A program made the position numbers and the translations under genes. 36,987 nucleotides of DNA, taken from assembly GCA_900769885.1 (NCBI GenBank), contig CAAGIG010000066.1:1-36987 (forward strand), in the 5' to 3' direction. Origin of the DNA: Rikenellaceae bacterium. Lineage in GTDB: Bacteria > Bacteroidota > Bacteroidia > Bacteroidales > UBA932. The notes under the pieces were generated by a model. The model did no database searches. It saw only the letters and a program-made list of their open reading frames with translations, and was not told the DNA's origin. Numbering within the stretch: the stretch's first letter is position 1; each line of letters begins with the position of its first letter. Positions 7,256-14,004 of this stretch are shown here, piece after piece.

Positions 7256-7654
7256 ATGAATAAGCGAATTCAGCAATTTTTAGAGATTGAAAACCTCTCC
7301 CCTTCCAAGTTGGCAGATATGCTCGGATTACAGCGTTCCGGCATCTCCCATATTTTGGCAGGAAGAAATAAACCCAGCTACGACTTCATTCTGAAATTCC
7401 TCAGAACCTTCCCGAACATTAACCCGGACTGGTTGGTTATGGGAAAAGGTAAGATTTATAGGAATGGGGAAAACGATCAAAACAACCAAAACGAAGAGAA
7501 TACTCCCCAACTTTCTATAAATTTTGAGGAAAATCAGGAATTTTACGAGGAATCAGACGAGGCAACAGAGATAAAAATCATTGAAAAGAAGATAAACCGC
7601 ATTACCTTATTCTATAATGACGGAAGTTTTCAGGAATTTTATCCTAATAAATAG
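7256..7654 (+). CDS. XRE-type helix-turn-helix transcriptional regulator
   Basis: DNA-binding protein of 132 residues. Residues 1-65 form a compact helix-turn-helix domain: SPSKLADMLGLQRSGISHIL is the HTH core, followed by AGRNKPSYDFILKFLRTFPN and DWLVMGKG, the 'WLltG' ending typical of Bacteroidetes XRE regulators. Residues 70-110 are rich in Asn, Gln and Glu and look disordered. A C-terminal segment (KKINRITLFYNDGSFQEFYP) may be a small beta-strand dimer or ligand element. A palindrome lies over its own promoter, suggesting autoregulation. pyrD starts 53 bases later with its own -7 box, so a role in pyrimidine control is possible but unproven. The regulated genes are unknown. Confidence 0.85.
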   Translation: MNKRIQQFLEIENLSPSKLADMLGLQRSGISHILAGRNKPSYDFILKFLRTFPNINPDWLVMGKGKIYRNGENDQNNQNEENTPQLSINFEENQEFYEESDEATEIKIIEKKINRITLFYNDGSFQEFYPNK

Positions 7655-7675
7655 CCTCAAATAGCAGTTTTAGAC

Positions 7676-7683
7676 TATCTTTG
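7676..7683 (+). promoter_or_regulatory. pyrD -7 box
   Basis: TATCTTTG matches TAnnTTTG and lies 24 bases before the pyrD ATG at 7708. I do not see a clear TTTG at the -33 distance, so the promoter may be weak or the gene may also be read from the HTH promoter. Confidence 0.5.
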
Positions 7684-7707
7684 CTCATATTTAAAAAATA
7701 TAGAGCA

Positions 7708-8751
7708 ATGTACAAGATTTTAAGACCTTTCCTATTTCTATTCACCCCGGAGACTGCACATAATCTTATCTTCAAAACCCTTACTGTTTTGAGATATATA
7801 CCATTTGCAAACTCCTTATTAAGAAGCATTTATTGTATTAAAGACTCAAAGGGAGTTCTAAAAAGAGAGCTTTTTGGACTAACCTTCAAAAATCCTGTGG
7901 GAATAGCTGCCGGATTGGATAAAAACGGAGAGCATTATAATGATTTGGCAAATTTTGGTTTCTCATTTGTCGAAATTGGATCTTTGACACCCGAGCCACA
8001 ACCTGGAAACCCAAAACCCAGATGTTTCAGACTCGTTGAAGATAAGGCCATTGTAAACAGAATGGGGATTAATAATAAAGGTGTCAAATACACTGTAAAA
8101 CAGCTACAGAAACGTAATCCGAACATCATAGTGGGCGGTAACCTGGCAAAAAATTCCACCACATCCAATGAGGATGCATACAAAGATCTTGAAAAATCAT
8201 TCTCTCTCCTTTACGATTATGTAGATTATTTCACAATTAATGTATCTTGCCCTAATGTTAAGGATTTAACTAAGTTACAGGACATTAGCATACTTTCTAA
8301 TATTATTGACCATTTGCTCGAACAAAGACGCTACTACGAAGAGTATCGCCCTATCCTTCTTAAGATATCTCCAGACATTTCAAGAGAACATCTTGATGAG
8401 ATTATCGACCTTGCACTAATATCTGGTCTTGATGGTGTAATCGCCACAAATACAACCAATTCAAGAGAGGGACTTAAAGCATCGGATGAAAAGATTCAAG
8501 CTATTGGAAACGGCGGTTTGAGCGGCGCTCCACTTTTTGAAAGATCCCTTGAGACAGTAAAATACATCCACAAAAAGACAAACGGAATCCTTCCTATCAT
8601 CGCAGTGGGTGGAATTATGACTCCTGAACAAGCGGTACAAATGCTTCAGGCAGGTGCTTCACTAATCCAAATCTATTCAGGATTCATCTATAATGGTCCC
8701 GGATTTGTCAAGAAAATTTTGAAACAAGTTAAAGCAACCTACAAAAAATGA
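7708..8751 (+). CDS. pyrD: Dihydroorotate dehydrogenase (class 2-like, membrane/quinone type)
   Basis: Oxidises dihydroorotate to orotate with FMN, the fourth step of pyrimidine synthesis. The 347-residue length and the N-terminal helical segment (residues 1-35, ILRPFLFLFTPETAHNL) are class 2 hallmarks that seat the enzyme on the membrane for quinone reduction. PVGIAAGLDKNG at 63-74, NRMGINNKG at 117-125, ILLKISPD (Lys219), ATNTT and AVGGIMTPEQA follow the family. The catalytic-base loop reads NVSCPN with Cys181 where class 2 enzymes such as E. coli PyrD have serine; Cys there is the class 1 residue. Start: ATG at 7708 gives the family N terminus; a TTG at 7681 in the same frame lies in the -7 box. 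The cinA start codon overlaps its stop. Confidence 0.93.
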   Translation: MYKILRPFLFLFTPETAHNLIFKTLTVLRYIPFANSLLRSIYCIKDSKGVLKRELFGLTFKNPVGIAAGLDKNGEHYNDLANFGFSFVEIGSLTPEPQPGNPKPRCFRLVEDKAIVNRMGINNKGVKYTVKQLQKRNPNIIVGGNLAKNSTTSNEDAYKDLEKSFSLLYDYVDYFTINVSCPNVKDLTKLQDISILSNIIDHLLEQRRYYEEYRPILLKISPDISREHLDEIIDLALISGLDGVIATNTTNSREGLKASDEKIQAIGNGGLSGAPLFERSLETVKYIHKKTNGILPIIAVGGIMTPEQAVQMLQAGASLIQIYSGFIYNGPGFVKKILKQVKATYKK

Positions 8752-10043
8752 TTTCTGCTGCAATATGTACCATCGGGGATGAAATCCTCATTGGTCAAAT
8801 CGTAGACACAAACTCATCTGCAATAGCCCGTTCCCTAAACAAAATAGGGGTAAAATCTGCAAGAATGGTCTCTATTTCAGATGACAAGGACGATATAAAG
8901 CAATCCCTTAACTCACTTTTGCAAAAGTTTGATATCGTTATAGTTACAGGAGGATTAGGACCCACAAAAGACGATATCACAAAACACTGTTTGTACGAGC
9001 TTTCCAATAGCTCAGCTTACATAATGCACGAACCACAACTCGAGGTGGTAAAAAGGATTCTCAGCACCAGGGGGATAGAATTGAGCGACATAAACAGGAA
9101 TCAGGCATTGGTTCCTTCTGCAGCTGAGGTTATTGTAAACAATCTTGGAACTGCTCCTTGTATGGTTTTCAGATTTAGCAAAGAGCAGTATGACCACTGC
9201 CCTATCCTCTATTCCCTACCTGGAGTACCATTTGAAGCCATAGCACTTTTAGACTCTGTAAATCAAGATATTAAGAATCATAAAAATCTTAACAATATCT
9301 ACCATAAAACAATAACAACTTTTGGCATCGCAGAGTCCACTTTGGCAAAAATGATTGAATCTTGGGAAGACTCATTACCAACAGATATGAAGTTGGCATA
9401 TCTACCCAATGCAATTAATGGAGTAAGGCTTAGATTATCATCCTATGGTTCTGACAATAAGGAACTTCAAATTAAGAGAATTGAGCAGGAATTTGAGAAA
9501 TTGTACCCTGTTCTCGGAGATGCAATTTATGGAGAAGGAGAAGATACACTTGCTACTGTTATTGCCGATATTCTGACCAAAAACGGCAAGACTCTCTCTG
9601 TAGCTGAGTCCTGCACAGGGGGAAGAGTCGCTTCAGAAATAACTGCAATTCCCGGTGCTTCTGCCTTCTTTAATGGTTCTGTTACATCTTATTCCAATAC
9701 TATAAAAGAGAAGATATTAAGTGTTGACCCTCAAATAATTATAAAATACGGAGCAGTCAGCAAAGAGTGTGCGGAAGCGATGGCTGCAGGGGTCCTAGAA
9801 AGACTTGAAACAGACTTTTCTGTTGCCACCACAGGAATCGCCGGTCCCGGTGGAGGAACACCAGAAAAACCAGTCGGAACAGTTTGGATCGCCACAGCAT
9901 ACAGAGATAAAAAAACATCCGAGATTCACACTTCATCCCAGATGTTAAAATTCTCATCCAACAGAGCCACGAACATTGACAGATTCTGTGGAAATGCCCT
10001 GAATATGCTTAGAAAGATGCTCTTTGAGCAACTTCACTCATAA
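8748..10043 (+). CDS. cinA: CinA-family protein (MoaB-like plus PncC-like domains)
   Basis: Two-domain protein of 431 residues. Residues 1-170 are the MoaB/COG1058 domain (AICTIGDEILIGQIVDTNSS, then VTGGLGPTKDDITKH), linked in this family to ADP-ribose pyrophosphatase activity. Residues about 265-431 are the CinA C-terminal domain (LSVAESCTGGRVASEITAIP, TTGIAGPGGGTPEKPVGTVW), which in PncC deamidates nicotinamide mononucleotide. Together they suggest pyridine-nucleotide salvage or repair in the cytoplasm. The ATG overlaps the pyrD TGA by four bases (ATGA), so the two genes are translationally coupled. The last 35 bases overlap the 3' end of the opposing dipeptidase gene. Which activities this protein retains is not visible from sequence. 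Confidence 0.93.
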   Translation: MISAAICTIGDEILIGQIVDTNSSAIARSLNKIGVKSARMVSISDDKDDIKQSLNSLLQKFDIVIVTGGLGPTKDDITKHCLYELSNSSAYIMHEPQLEVVKRILSTRGIELSDINRNQALVPSAAEVIVNNLGTAPCMVFRFSKEQYDHCPILYSLPGVPFEAIALLDSVNQDIKNHKNLNNIYHKTITTFGIAESTLAKMIESWEDSLPTDMKLAYLPNAINGVRLRLSSYGSDNKELQIKRIEQEFEKLYPVLGDAIYGEGEDTLATVIADILTKNGKTLSVAESCTGGRVASEITAIPGASAFFNGSVTSYSNTIKEKILSVDPQIIIKYGAVSKECAEAMAAGVLERLETDFSVATTGIAGPGGGTPEKPVGTVWIATAYRDKKTSEIHTSSQMLKFSSNRATNIDRFCGNALNMLRKMLFEQLHS

Positions 10044-11097
10044 CCCGTAGAAAGTTTCCACCCATTATATCGGATATTTGAGCCTCAGAATAACCTCTGA
10101 GGCTTAATTCTTTAACAACCACAGGTAACATCGATATATCCCTGAGCCCCTCAGGAGCAACATCTATCCCATCAAAATCGGATCCGATACCAACTTGCTT
10201 CACTCCGACTAACGAGATAATATGCTCAATATGATCTACTACCTTCTTATATGAGGGAGTTGGATAACTATTGAGCCGCTGAGCAAGAGCAAAATAGTTC
10301 TCTCTATAAAATTCATTTCTCAAATCGGAACGATACAGCTGTTGCCACTTATCATATTCGTTGCTCAACTCATTGATTTCTGCATTGTTACGAAAATCTT
10401 CATCAATAAAAAACGGATAAAAGTTCACCTGCACAACACCTCCTGCAGCTGCCAAATCTTTTATCATTTGGTCTGTCAGATTTCTTTTATGAGAACACAA
10501 AGCCCTGCAACTCGAATGAGTCGCCACAAAAGGAGCAGAAGAGTGCTTCAGAATATCATAAAAAGTATCATCACTCACGTGAGAACAATCAATCATCATC
10601 CCTATCCTGTTACATTCTTTTACCAGCTCCACTCCAAAAGGAGACAATCCTCCCCAATTCGGCTCTTGCGGAGCACAAGAATCACAAATTTGATTATGAC
10701 GAGAATGACACAATGTTAGATATCTCACACCCATTTTATGATAAAACCTCAATAAAGCGAGATCTTCACCTATCGGAGAGCCATTTTCCATCCCCATAAA
10801 GATAGAAATCAGCCCCTTTTCCTTATTTTGCAATGCTTCCTCTGCAGAAAAGGCAAAAGCCACCTTATCCCTGTTACAATCGACAAAGTCATAACACTTT
10901 GAAATAAGACTCAAAGAGTGTTCTACTGCCGCTTTGTAATCCAATGCTGCAGGGGTGTATATTGCAAAAAATACTCCGTCCAGCAACCCCTCTCTCATAC
11001 GAGGAATATCCAAATGGGTTCTTTCACCCTTGTTTTGCAAATCAACACCCTCTAATAACATAGAGGGTGTATCACAATGAGAATCAAGTATAAACAT
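10009..11097 (-). CDS. Membrane (renal-type) dipeptidase, peptidase family M19
   Basis: Zn-dependent dipeptidase that cleaves dipeptides including D-amino-acid-containing ones. The 362-residue protein has all M19 metal ligands: HCD near the start (His7, Asp9), MGMENG (bridging Glu104), DCSHVSD (His173), ATHSSCRAL (His194) and GIGSDFDGID near residue 309. TLCHSRHNQICDS is also typical. No signal peptide is present (MFILDSHCD), so it should be cytoplasmic, consistent with peptide-derived amino-acid catabolism. It starts 20 bases after the GIN-domain gene in the same direction and may be the last gene of the ECF-sigma operon. Its 3' end overlaps cinA by 35 bases tail to tail. Confidence 0.93.
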   Translation of the reverse strand: MFILDSHCDTPSMLLEGVDLQNKGERTHLDIPRMREGLLDGVFFAIYTPAALDYKAAVEHSLSLISKCYDFVDCNRDKVAFAFSAEEALQNKEKGLISIFMGMENGSPIGEDLALLRFYHKMGVRYLTLCHSRHNQICDSCAPQEPNWGGLSPFGVELVKECNRIGMMIDCSHVSDDTFYDILKHSSAPFVATHSSCRALCSHKRNLTDQMIKDLAAAGGVVQVNFYPFFIDEDFRNNAEINELSNEYDKWQQLYRSDLRNEFYRENYFALAQRLNSYPTPSYKKVVDHIEHIISLVGVKQVGIGSDFDGIDVAPEGLRDISMLPVVVKELSLRGYSEAQISDIMGGNFLRVMSEVAQRASF

Positions 11098-11117
11098 AAA
11101 TTAATCTAAAGTAATCA

Positions 11118-11939
11118 TTACAATGACTTAACTCTTGCAGCACCACTAATATCAAGACCTAAAATCTTCAGATCATCCCCTCCTTTATATTTCACATTGG
11201 AAGCACCACTGATATCAAAACTAATGGTCTTCACAGGAGAAACCTTTAAAACGGCCGCACCACTACACTCCACCTCAGCGTGCTGAACTGCAAATTTAAG
11301 AAAATCTGCTTTAACAGCACCACTCGCATCTATATCAAGTCTTTCACCCTTTCCTTCAACTGAAATATTGTTAGCGCCTGATAAATCAACACTTAAAGCG
11401 TCCGATTCTACAGACAATTCCACTTTAGAAGCTCCCGAACAATCTATTTCAAGGCTATTTATTTTCAATTCCGAATCATAAAGCTTTGCTGCACCGGAAC
11501 ACTCCAAACTTCCACTACGTGCCAATATTTTCAACCCATTAACTTTTACCGCCCCACTCAAGTCCATTTCAAACTCAGATTCATTAAATTCTCCGGAAAA
11601 TAGCGCACTCACAGCACCCGAGAGCTCCACATCTATCAACGAAGGGGTATAAATCACAGCTTTAACAACATCATCTGAAGAGATCTTTTTTGATGGAACA
11701 TTATCCAAATACAACTCCAAAATCCTACCGTTCTCTCTTGCAACCAAATACTCCTCCAAATTCTCAGAAATTTCTATTTCCACATACCTGTTGGGAGATT
11801 TGACAACCTCTATTTGAAACATAGAATAAACCTCAATAGCATTGAATGAGCTCACAGCAACACTCTTTTTAATGGTATTATTTGCATAAGAAAATGTAGC
11901 AAACAATACTAAAGCAAAACTCAAAATAACTTTCTTCAT
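11118..11939 (-). CDS. Secreted GIN-domain (DUF2807) repeat protein
   Basis: A 273-residue exported protein with signal peptide MKKVILSFALVLFATFSYA. From about residue 25 it matches the 'head GIN' domain (DUF2807): AVSSFNAIEVYSMFQIEVVK, then a long run in which xSGAx returns nine times (ELSGAVS, DLSGAVK, ECSGAAK, DCSGASK, DLSGANN, DASGAVK, ECSGAAV, DISGASN, DISGAAR), mostly about 18-22 residues apart. This periodicity fits the parallel beta-solenoid of GIN domains. There are no catalytic motifs, lipobox or sorting tail. Such proteins are often labelled putative autotransporter adhesins, but the true function is unknown. It sits 11 bases after the anti-sigma-like gene, which suggests a cell-envelope protein controlled by that sigma factor. 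Confidence 0.85.
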   Translation of the reverse strand: MKKVILSFALVLFATFSYANNTIKKSVAVSSFNAIEVYSMFQIEVVKSPNRYVEIEISENLEEYLVARENGRILELYLDNVPSKKISSDDVVKAVIYTPSLIDVELSGAVSALFSGEFNESEFEMDLSGAVKVNGLKILARSGSLECSGAAKLYDSELKINSLEIDCSGASKVELSVESDALSVDLSGANNISVEGKGERLDIDASGAVKADFLKFAVQHAEVECSGAAVLKVSPVKTISFDISGASNVKYKGGDDLKILGLDISGAARVKSL

Positions 11940-11950
11940 CTTATTATCAA

Positions 11951-12478
11951 TTAATTATTTATACTATTTATTATCTCTTGCAACGAAGAGCATACGGCGA
12001 ACGAGTACTCTTTAATTATTTCCACCTTATCACTCTCCGGCAAATATTCCGGAATCAATTCTATTATCGAAACAGATTCATAAATCACATCATCCACCAC
12101 AGCTTGGTACATAACACACTCATCCTTCCCCATAGCAGCAGTCAGATATGATATTTCCCCAATCAGACTCTCCACTTGTTCATAATGATGAGCATAAACA
12201 CCCGACACACTTTCGCTCTCCTTCTGTAAACCTGTCATAGCTTGATTAAACAGCTGAAAACAAAGCACAACAAGCAAGGATGCCGCAACAGGAAGCAACA
12301 CCACTCTCCAGAAAGAATACCCTCTGCGGTCCCCTCCTCTGCGAAATTTAATTTTCCTGCTTCCTCTTCTGTATGCCGCGTCAAACCTCCCCAAATCCCC
12401 TTCACACATCTGCTCTGAAGCAAATGCATCCAGATTTTCCCCAATAAAATCTTTCAAACTATCTTTTTCCATCATCAT
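11951..12478 (-). CDS. Single-pass membrane protein, likely anti-sigma factor
   Basis: A 175-residue protein lying between an ECF sigma gene and a secreted-protein gene, the usual position of an anti-sigma factor. Residues 1-50 are charged and cytoplasmic (EKDSLKDFIGENLDAFASEQ, then a basic RRGSRKIKFRRGGDRR stretch). One membrane helix spans about 56-77 (FWRVVLLPVAASLLVVLCFQ), and residues 80-175 should face the periplasm. No zinc-binding HxxxCxxC anti-sigma motif is present, so it is not a ZAS type. Three ATGs open the frame; the first at 12478 lies 5 bases after the sigma stop codon. The function is inferred from position and topology rather than from family recognition. Confidence 0.65.
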   Translation of the reverse strand: MMMEKDSLKDFIGENLDAFASEQMCEGDLGRFDAAYRRGSRKIKFRRGGDRRGYSFWRVVLLPVAASLLVVLCFQLFNQAMTGLQKESESVSGVYAHHYEQVESLIGEISYLTAAMGKDECVMYQAVVDDVIYESVSIIELIPEYLPESDKVEIIKEYSFAVCSSLQEIINSINN

Positions 12479-12483
12479 AACCT

Positions 12484-13017
12484 TTATTTACTTTGATATA
12501 AATCCCCTTGAACCAATTGCATCAATCTTTTCTTTCCCCTTAGATATTGACTCCTGACGGTACTCTCCTCCACATCCATTATCTCTGCCACCTCCTGATA
12601 ATCATACCCCTCGAAAAGAACCAGCGAAAGGACCATTCTGTATCCATCAGACAATTGACTCATATACTTATTAATCAAACAAATTAACCTCTTCTTTTCA
12701 TTCTTTGCTATAAGTTCACTCCACCCTTTTTCACACTCTTGATAATCTACCTCTGAATCTATCTCCACAGAATCATAAACCCTCTTTCTCACATCCCTTT
12801 TCCGAAGAACATCAATAGATGCCCTTACACAACTTTTGCACAGCCACGCCTCTATTTGAGGTTTCGCTACCTCCTGACACTCACTCCTCAGAAACTTGAT
12901 TATAACATCGTGCACCACCTCCTCAGCATCCATACTATCACCCACAATCCTCAGGGCAATGTTATAGAGCCTTATTTTATATCTTTCATAAAACTTTGTA
13001 ATCTCTTTCGGTGTCAT
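12484..13017 (-). CDS. ECF-family RNA polymerase sigma factor
   Basis: Directs RNA polymerase to a small regulon. The 177-residue protein has sigma region 2 at about 5-75 (FYERYKIRLYNIALRIVGDS, MDAEEVVHDVIIKFL, AWLCKSCVRASIDVLRKRD) and region 4 at about 110-165 (LSDGYRMVLSLVLFEGYDYQ, EVAEIMDVEESTVRSQYLRG, KKRL). Regions 1.1 and 3 are absent, as in group 4 factors. It leads a tightly spaced unit with the anti-sigma-like, GIN and dipeptidase genes (gaps of 5, 11 and 20 bases). The divergent HAD gene starts 150 bases away. The short inverted repeats at 13048-13074 upstream are candidate control sites, and ECF factors of this layout commonly activate their own operon. Confidence 0.92.
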   Translation of the reverse strand: MTPKEITKFYERYKIRLYNIALRIVGDSMDAEEVVHDVIIKFLRSECQEVAKPQIEAWLCKSCVRASIDVLRKRDVRKRVYDSVEIDSEVDYQECEKGWSELIAKNEKKRLICLINKYMSQLSDGYRMVLSLVLFEGYDYQEVAEIMDVEESTVRSQYLRGKKRLMQLVQGDLYQSK

Positions 13018-13047
13018 TTTCTCAATCTATCCACATATAAAACGGAG

Positions 13048-13074
13048 ACAAATCCTATTTGTTGCACATTTGTC
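13048..13074 (-). promoter_or_regulatory. Candidate control region of the ECF sigma operon
   Basis: Three copies of the half-site ATTTGT/ACAAAT lie at 13048-13053, 13057-13062 and 13068-13073; the first two form a palindrome with a 3-base gap, and the outer pair another. On the minus strand TAGGATTTG resembles a -7 box with one extra base, and a TTTTGAC lies just upstream. It sits about 30-55 bases before the sigma ATG. The assignment is tentative. Confidence 0.4.
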
Positions 13075-13135
13075 AAAATTCGTAAAAATTTTATTCATAT
13101 TAAACCCATACATATAAAATATAAGGAAAATAATT

Positions 13136-13147
13136 CGCAAATTTGCG
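13136..13147 (+). promoter_or_regulatory. Palindrome at the HAD gene promoter
   Basis: CGCAAATTTGCG is a perfect 12-base palindrome ending 20 bases before the HAD gene ATG. Its CAAATTTG part differs from the TAnnTTTG -7 consensus at one position, so this may be promoter, operator or both. I see no better -7 box in this gap. Confidence 0.35.
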
Positions 13148-13167
13148 TATAGAATAACACTACCAAA

Positions 13168-13992
13168 ATGAAAAAAGAAACTGTAGCACTAATATACGAC
13201 TTTGACGGAACATTGTCTCCCGCCAATATGCAGGAATTCGGACTCATCCAGGCTTTCGGAAACAATCCTCAGCAATTCTGGCAGGAAAGTGGCAAACTCT
13301 CCTCAGAAAATGATGCCAGCGAAATACTTTGCTATATGAAGCAAATGATCGATGAAGCAAAGGCAAAAGGGGTACACCTGACAAAAGAAAACTTCCGCAA
13401 ATTCGGGTCAATGGTACAGCTTTATCCCGGTGTTAAAGAGTGGTTTCAACTAATCAATAAGTACGGAGAAATGAAAGGATTAGATATTGTACATTATATC
13501 AATTCTTCAGGTCTTACAGAGATGATTGAAGGGACTGAAATATACAACGAATTCGCAAAGGTATATGCTTGTTCTTTCATCTACGAAAACAATGAAGCAG
13601 TATGGCCGGCAGTAGCTGTAGACTACACAGCAAAAACTCAATTCCTTTTCAAAATAAATAAAGGTGTACACAGTATCAGCGACCACACACTCGTAAACCA
13701 ATTTATCCCGGAAGATGAACGCCCCGTCCCATTCTCCAGAATGATCTATTTCGGAGACGGAGCAACTGATATCCCCTGTATGAGACTTGTAAAACAGTTC
13801 GGAGGACACTCTATCGCCGTTTACAATCCCAATGGAACAAACAAAGAGAAATCGGAACAGCTCTACCGCGAATCCAGAGTTCACTTCGTTTGCCCTGCAG
13901 ACTACACAAACAATGGTAAAATATACCAAGTAGTAACATCTATCATTGATAAGATAAAAGCAGACCTGGACCTTCAAAGACTCAAAGGATAG
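13168..13992 (+). CDS. HAD-superfamily phosphatase
   Basis: A cytoplasmic HAD hydrolase of 274 residues. Motif I is IYDFDGTLSP (nucleophile Asp11, acid/base Asp13), motif II NSSG around residues 111-114, and motif IV YFGDGATDIPCM around 194-205, where Asp196 and Asp200 should bind Mg. The region between is a helical cap with FGNNPQQFWQE and YPGVKEWFQL, the C1-cap layout of phosphoserine-phosphatase-like proteins. The substrate is unknown. The frame starts at ATG 13168, 20 bases after the CGCAAATTTGCG palindrome. The amidase gene follows after 12 bases in the same direction, so they likely share a transcript, although no metabolic link is evident. Confidence 0.87.
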   Translation: MKKETVALIYDFDGTLSPANMQEFGLIQAFGNNPQQFWQESGKLSSENDASEILCYMKQMIDEAKAKGVHLTKENFRKFGSMVQLYPGVKEWFQLINKYGEMKGLDIVHYINSSGLTEMIEGTEIYNEFAKVYACSFIYENNEAVWPAVAVDYTAKTQFLFKINKGVHSISDHTLVNQFIPEDERPVPFSRMIYFGDGATDIPCMRLVKQFGGHSIAVYNPNGTNKEKSEQLYRESRVHFVCPADYTNNGKIYQVVTSIIDKIKADLDLQRLKG

Positions 13993-14004
13993 AAACAACC
14001 ACTT

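Noticed and set aside
11118..11940. CRISPR-like or tandem DNA repeat suggested by recurring ACCACT/GCACC words
   Set aside because: The repetition comes from codons of the protein-level SGA repeat; the spacing varies and the DNA copies are not identical.
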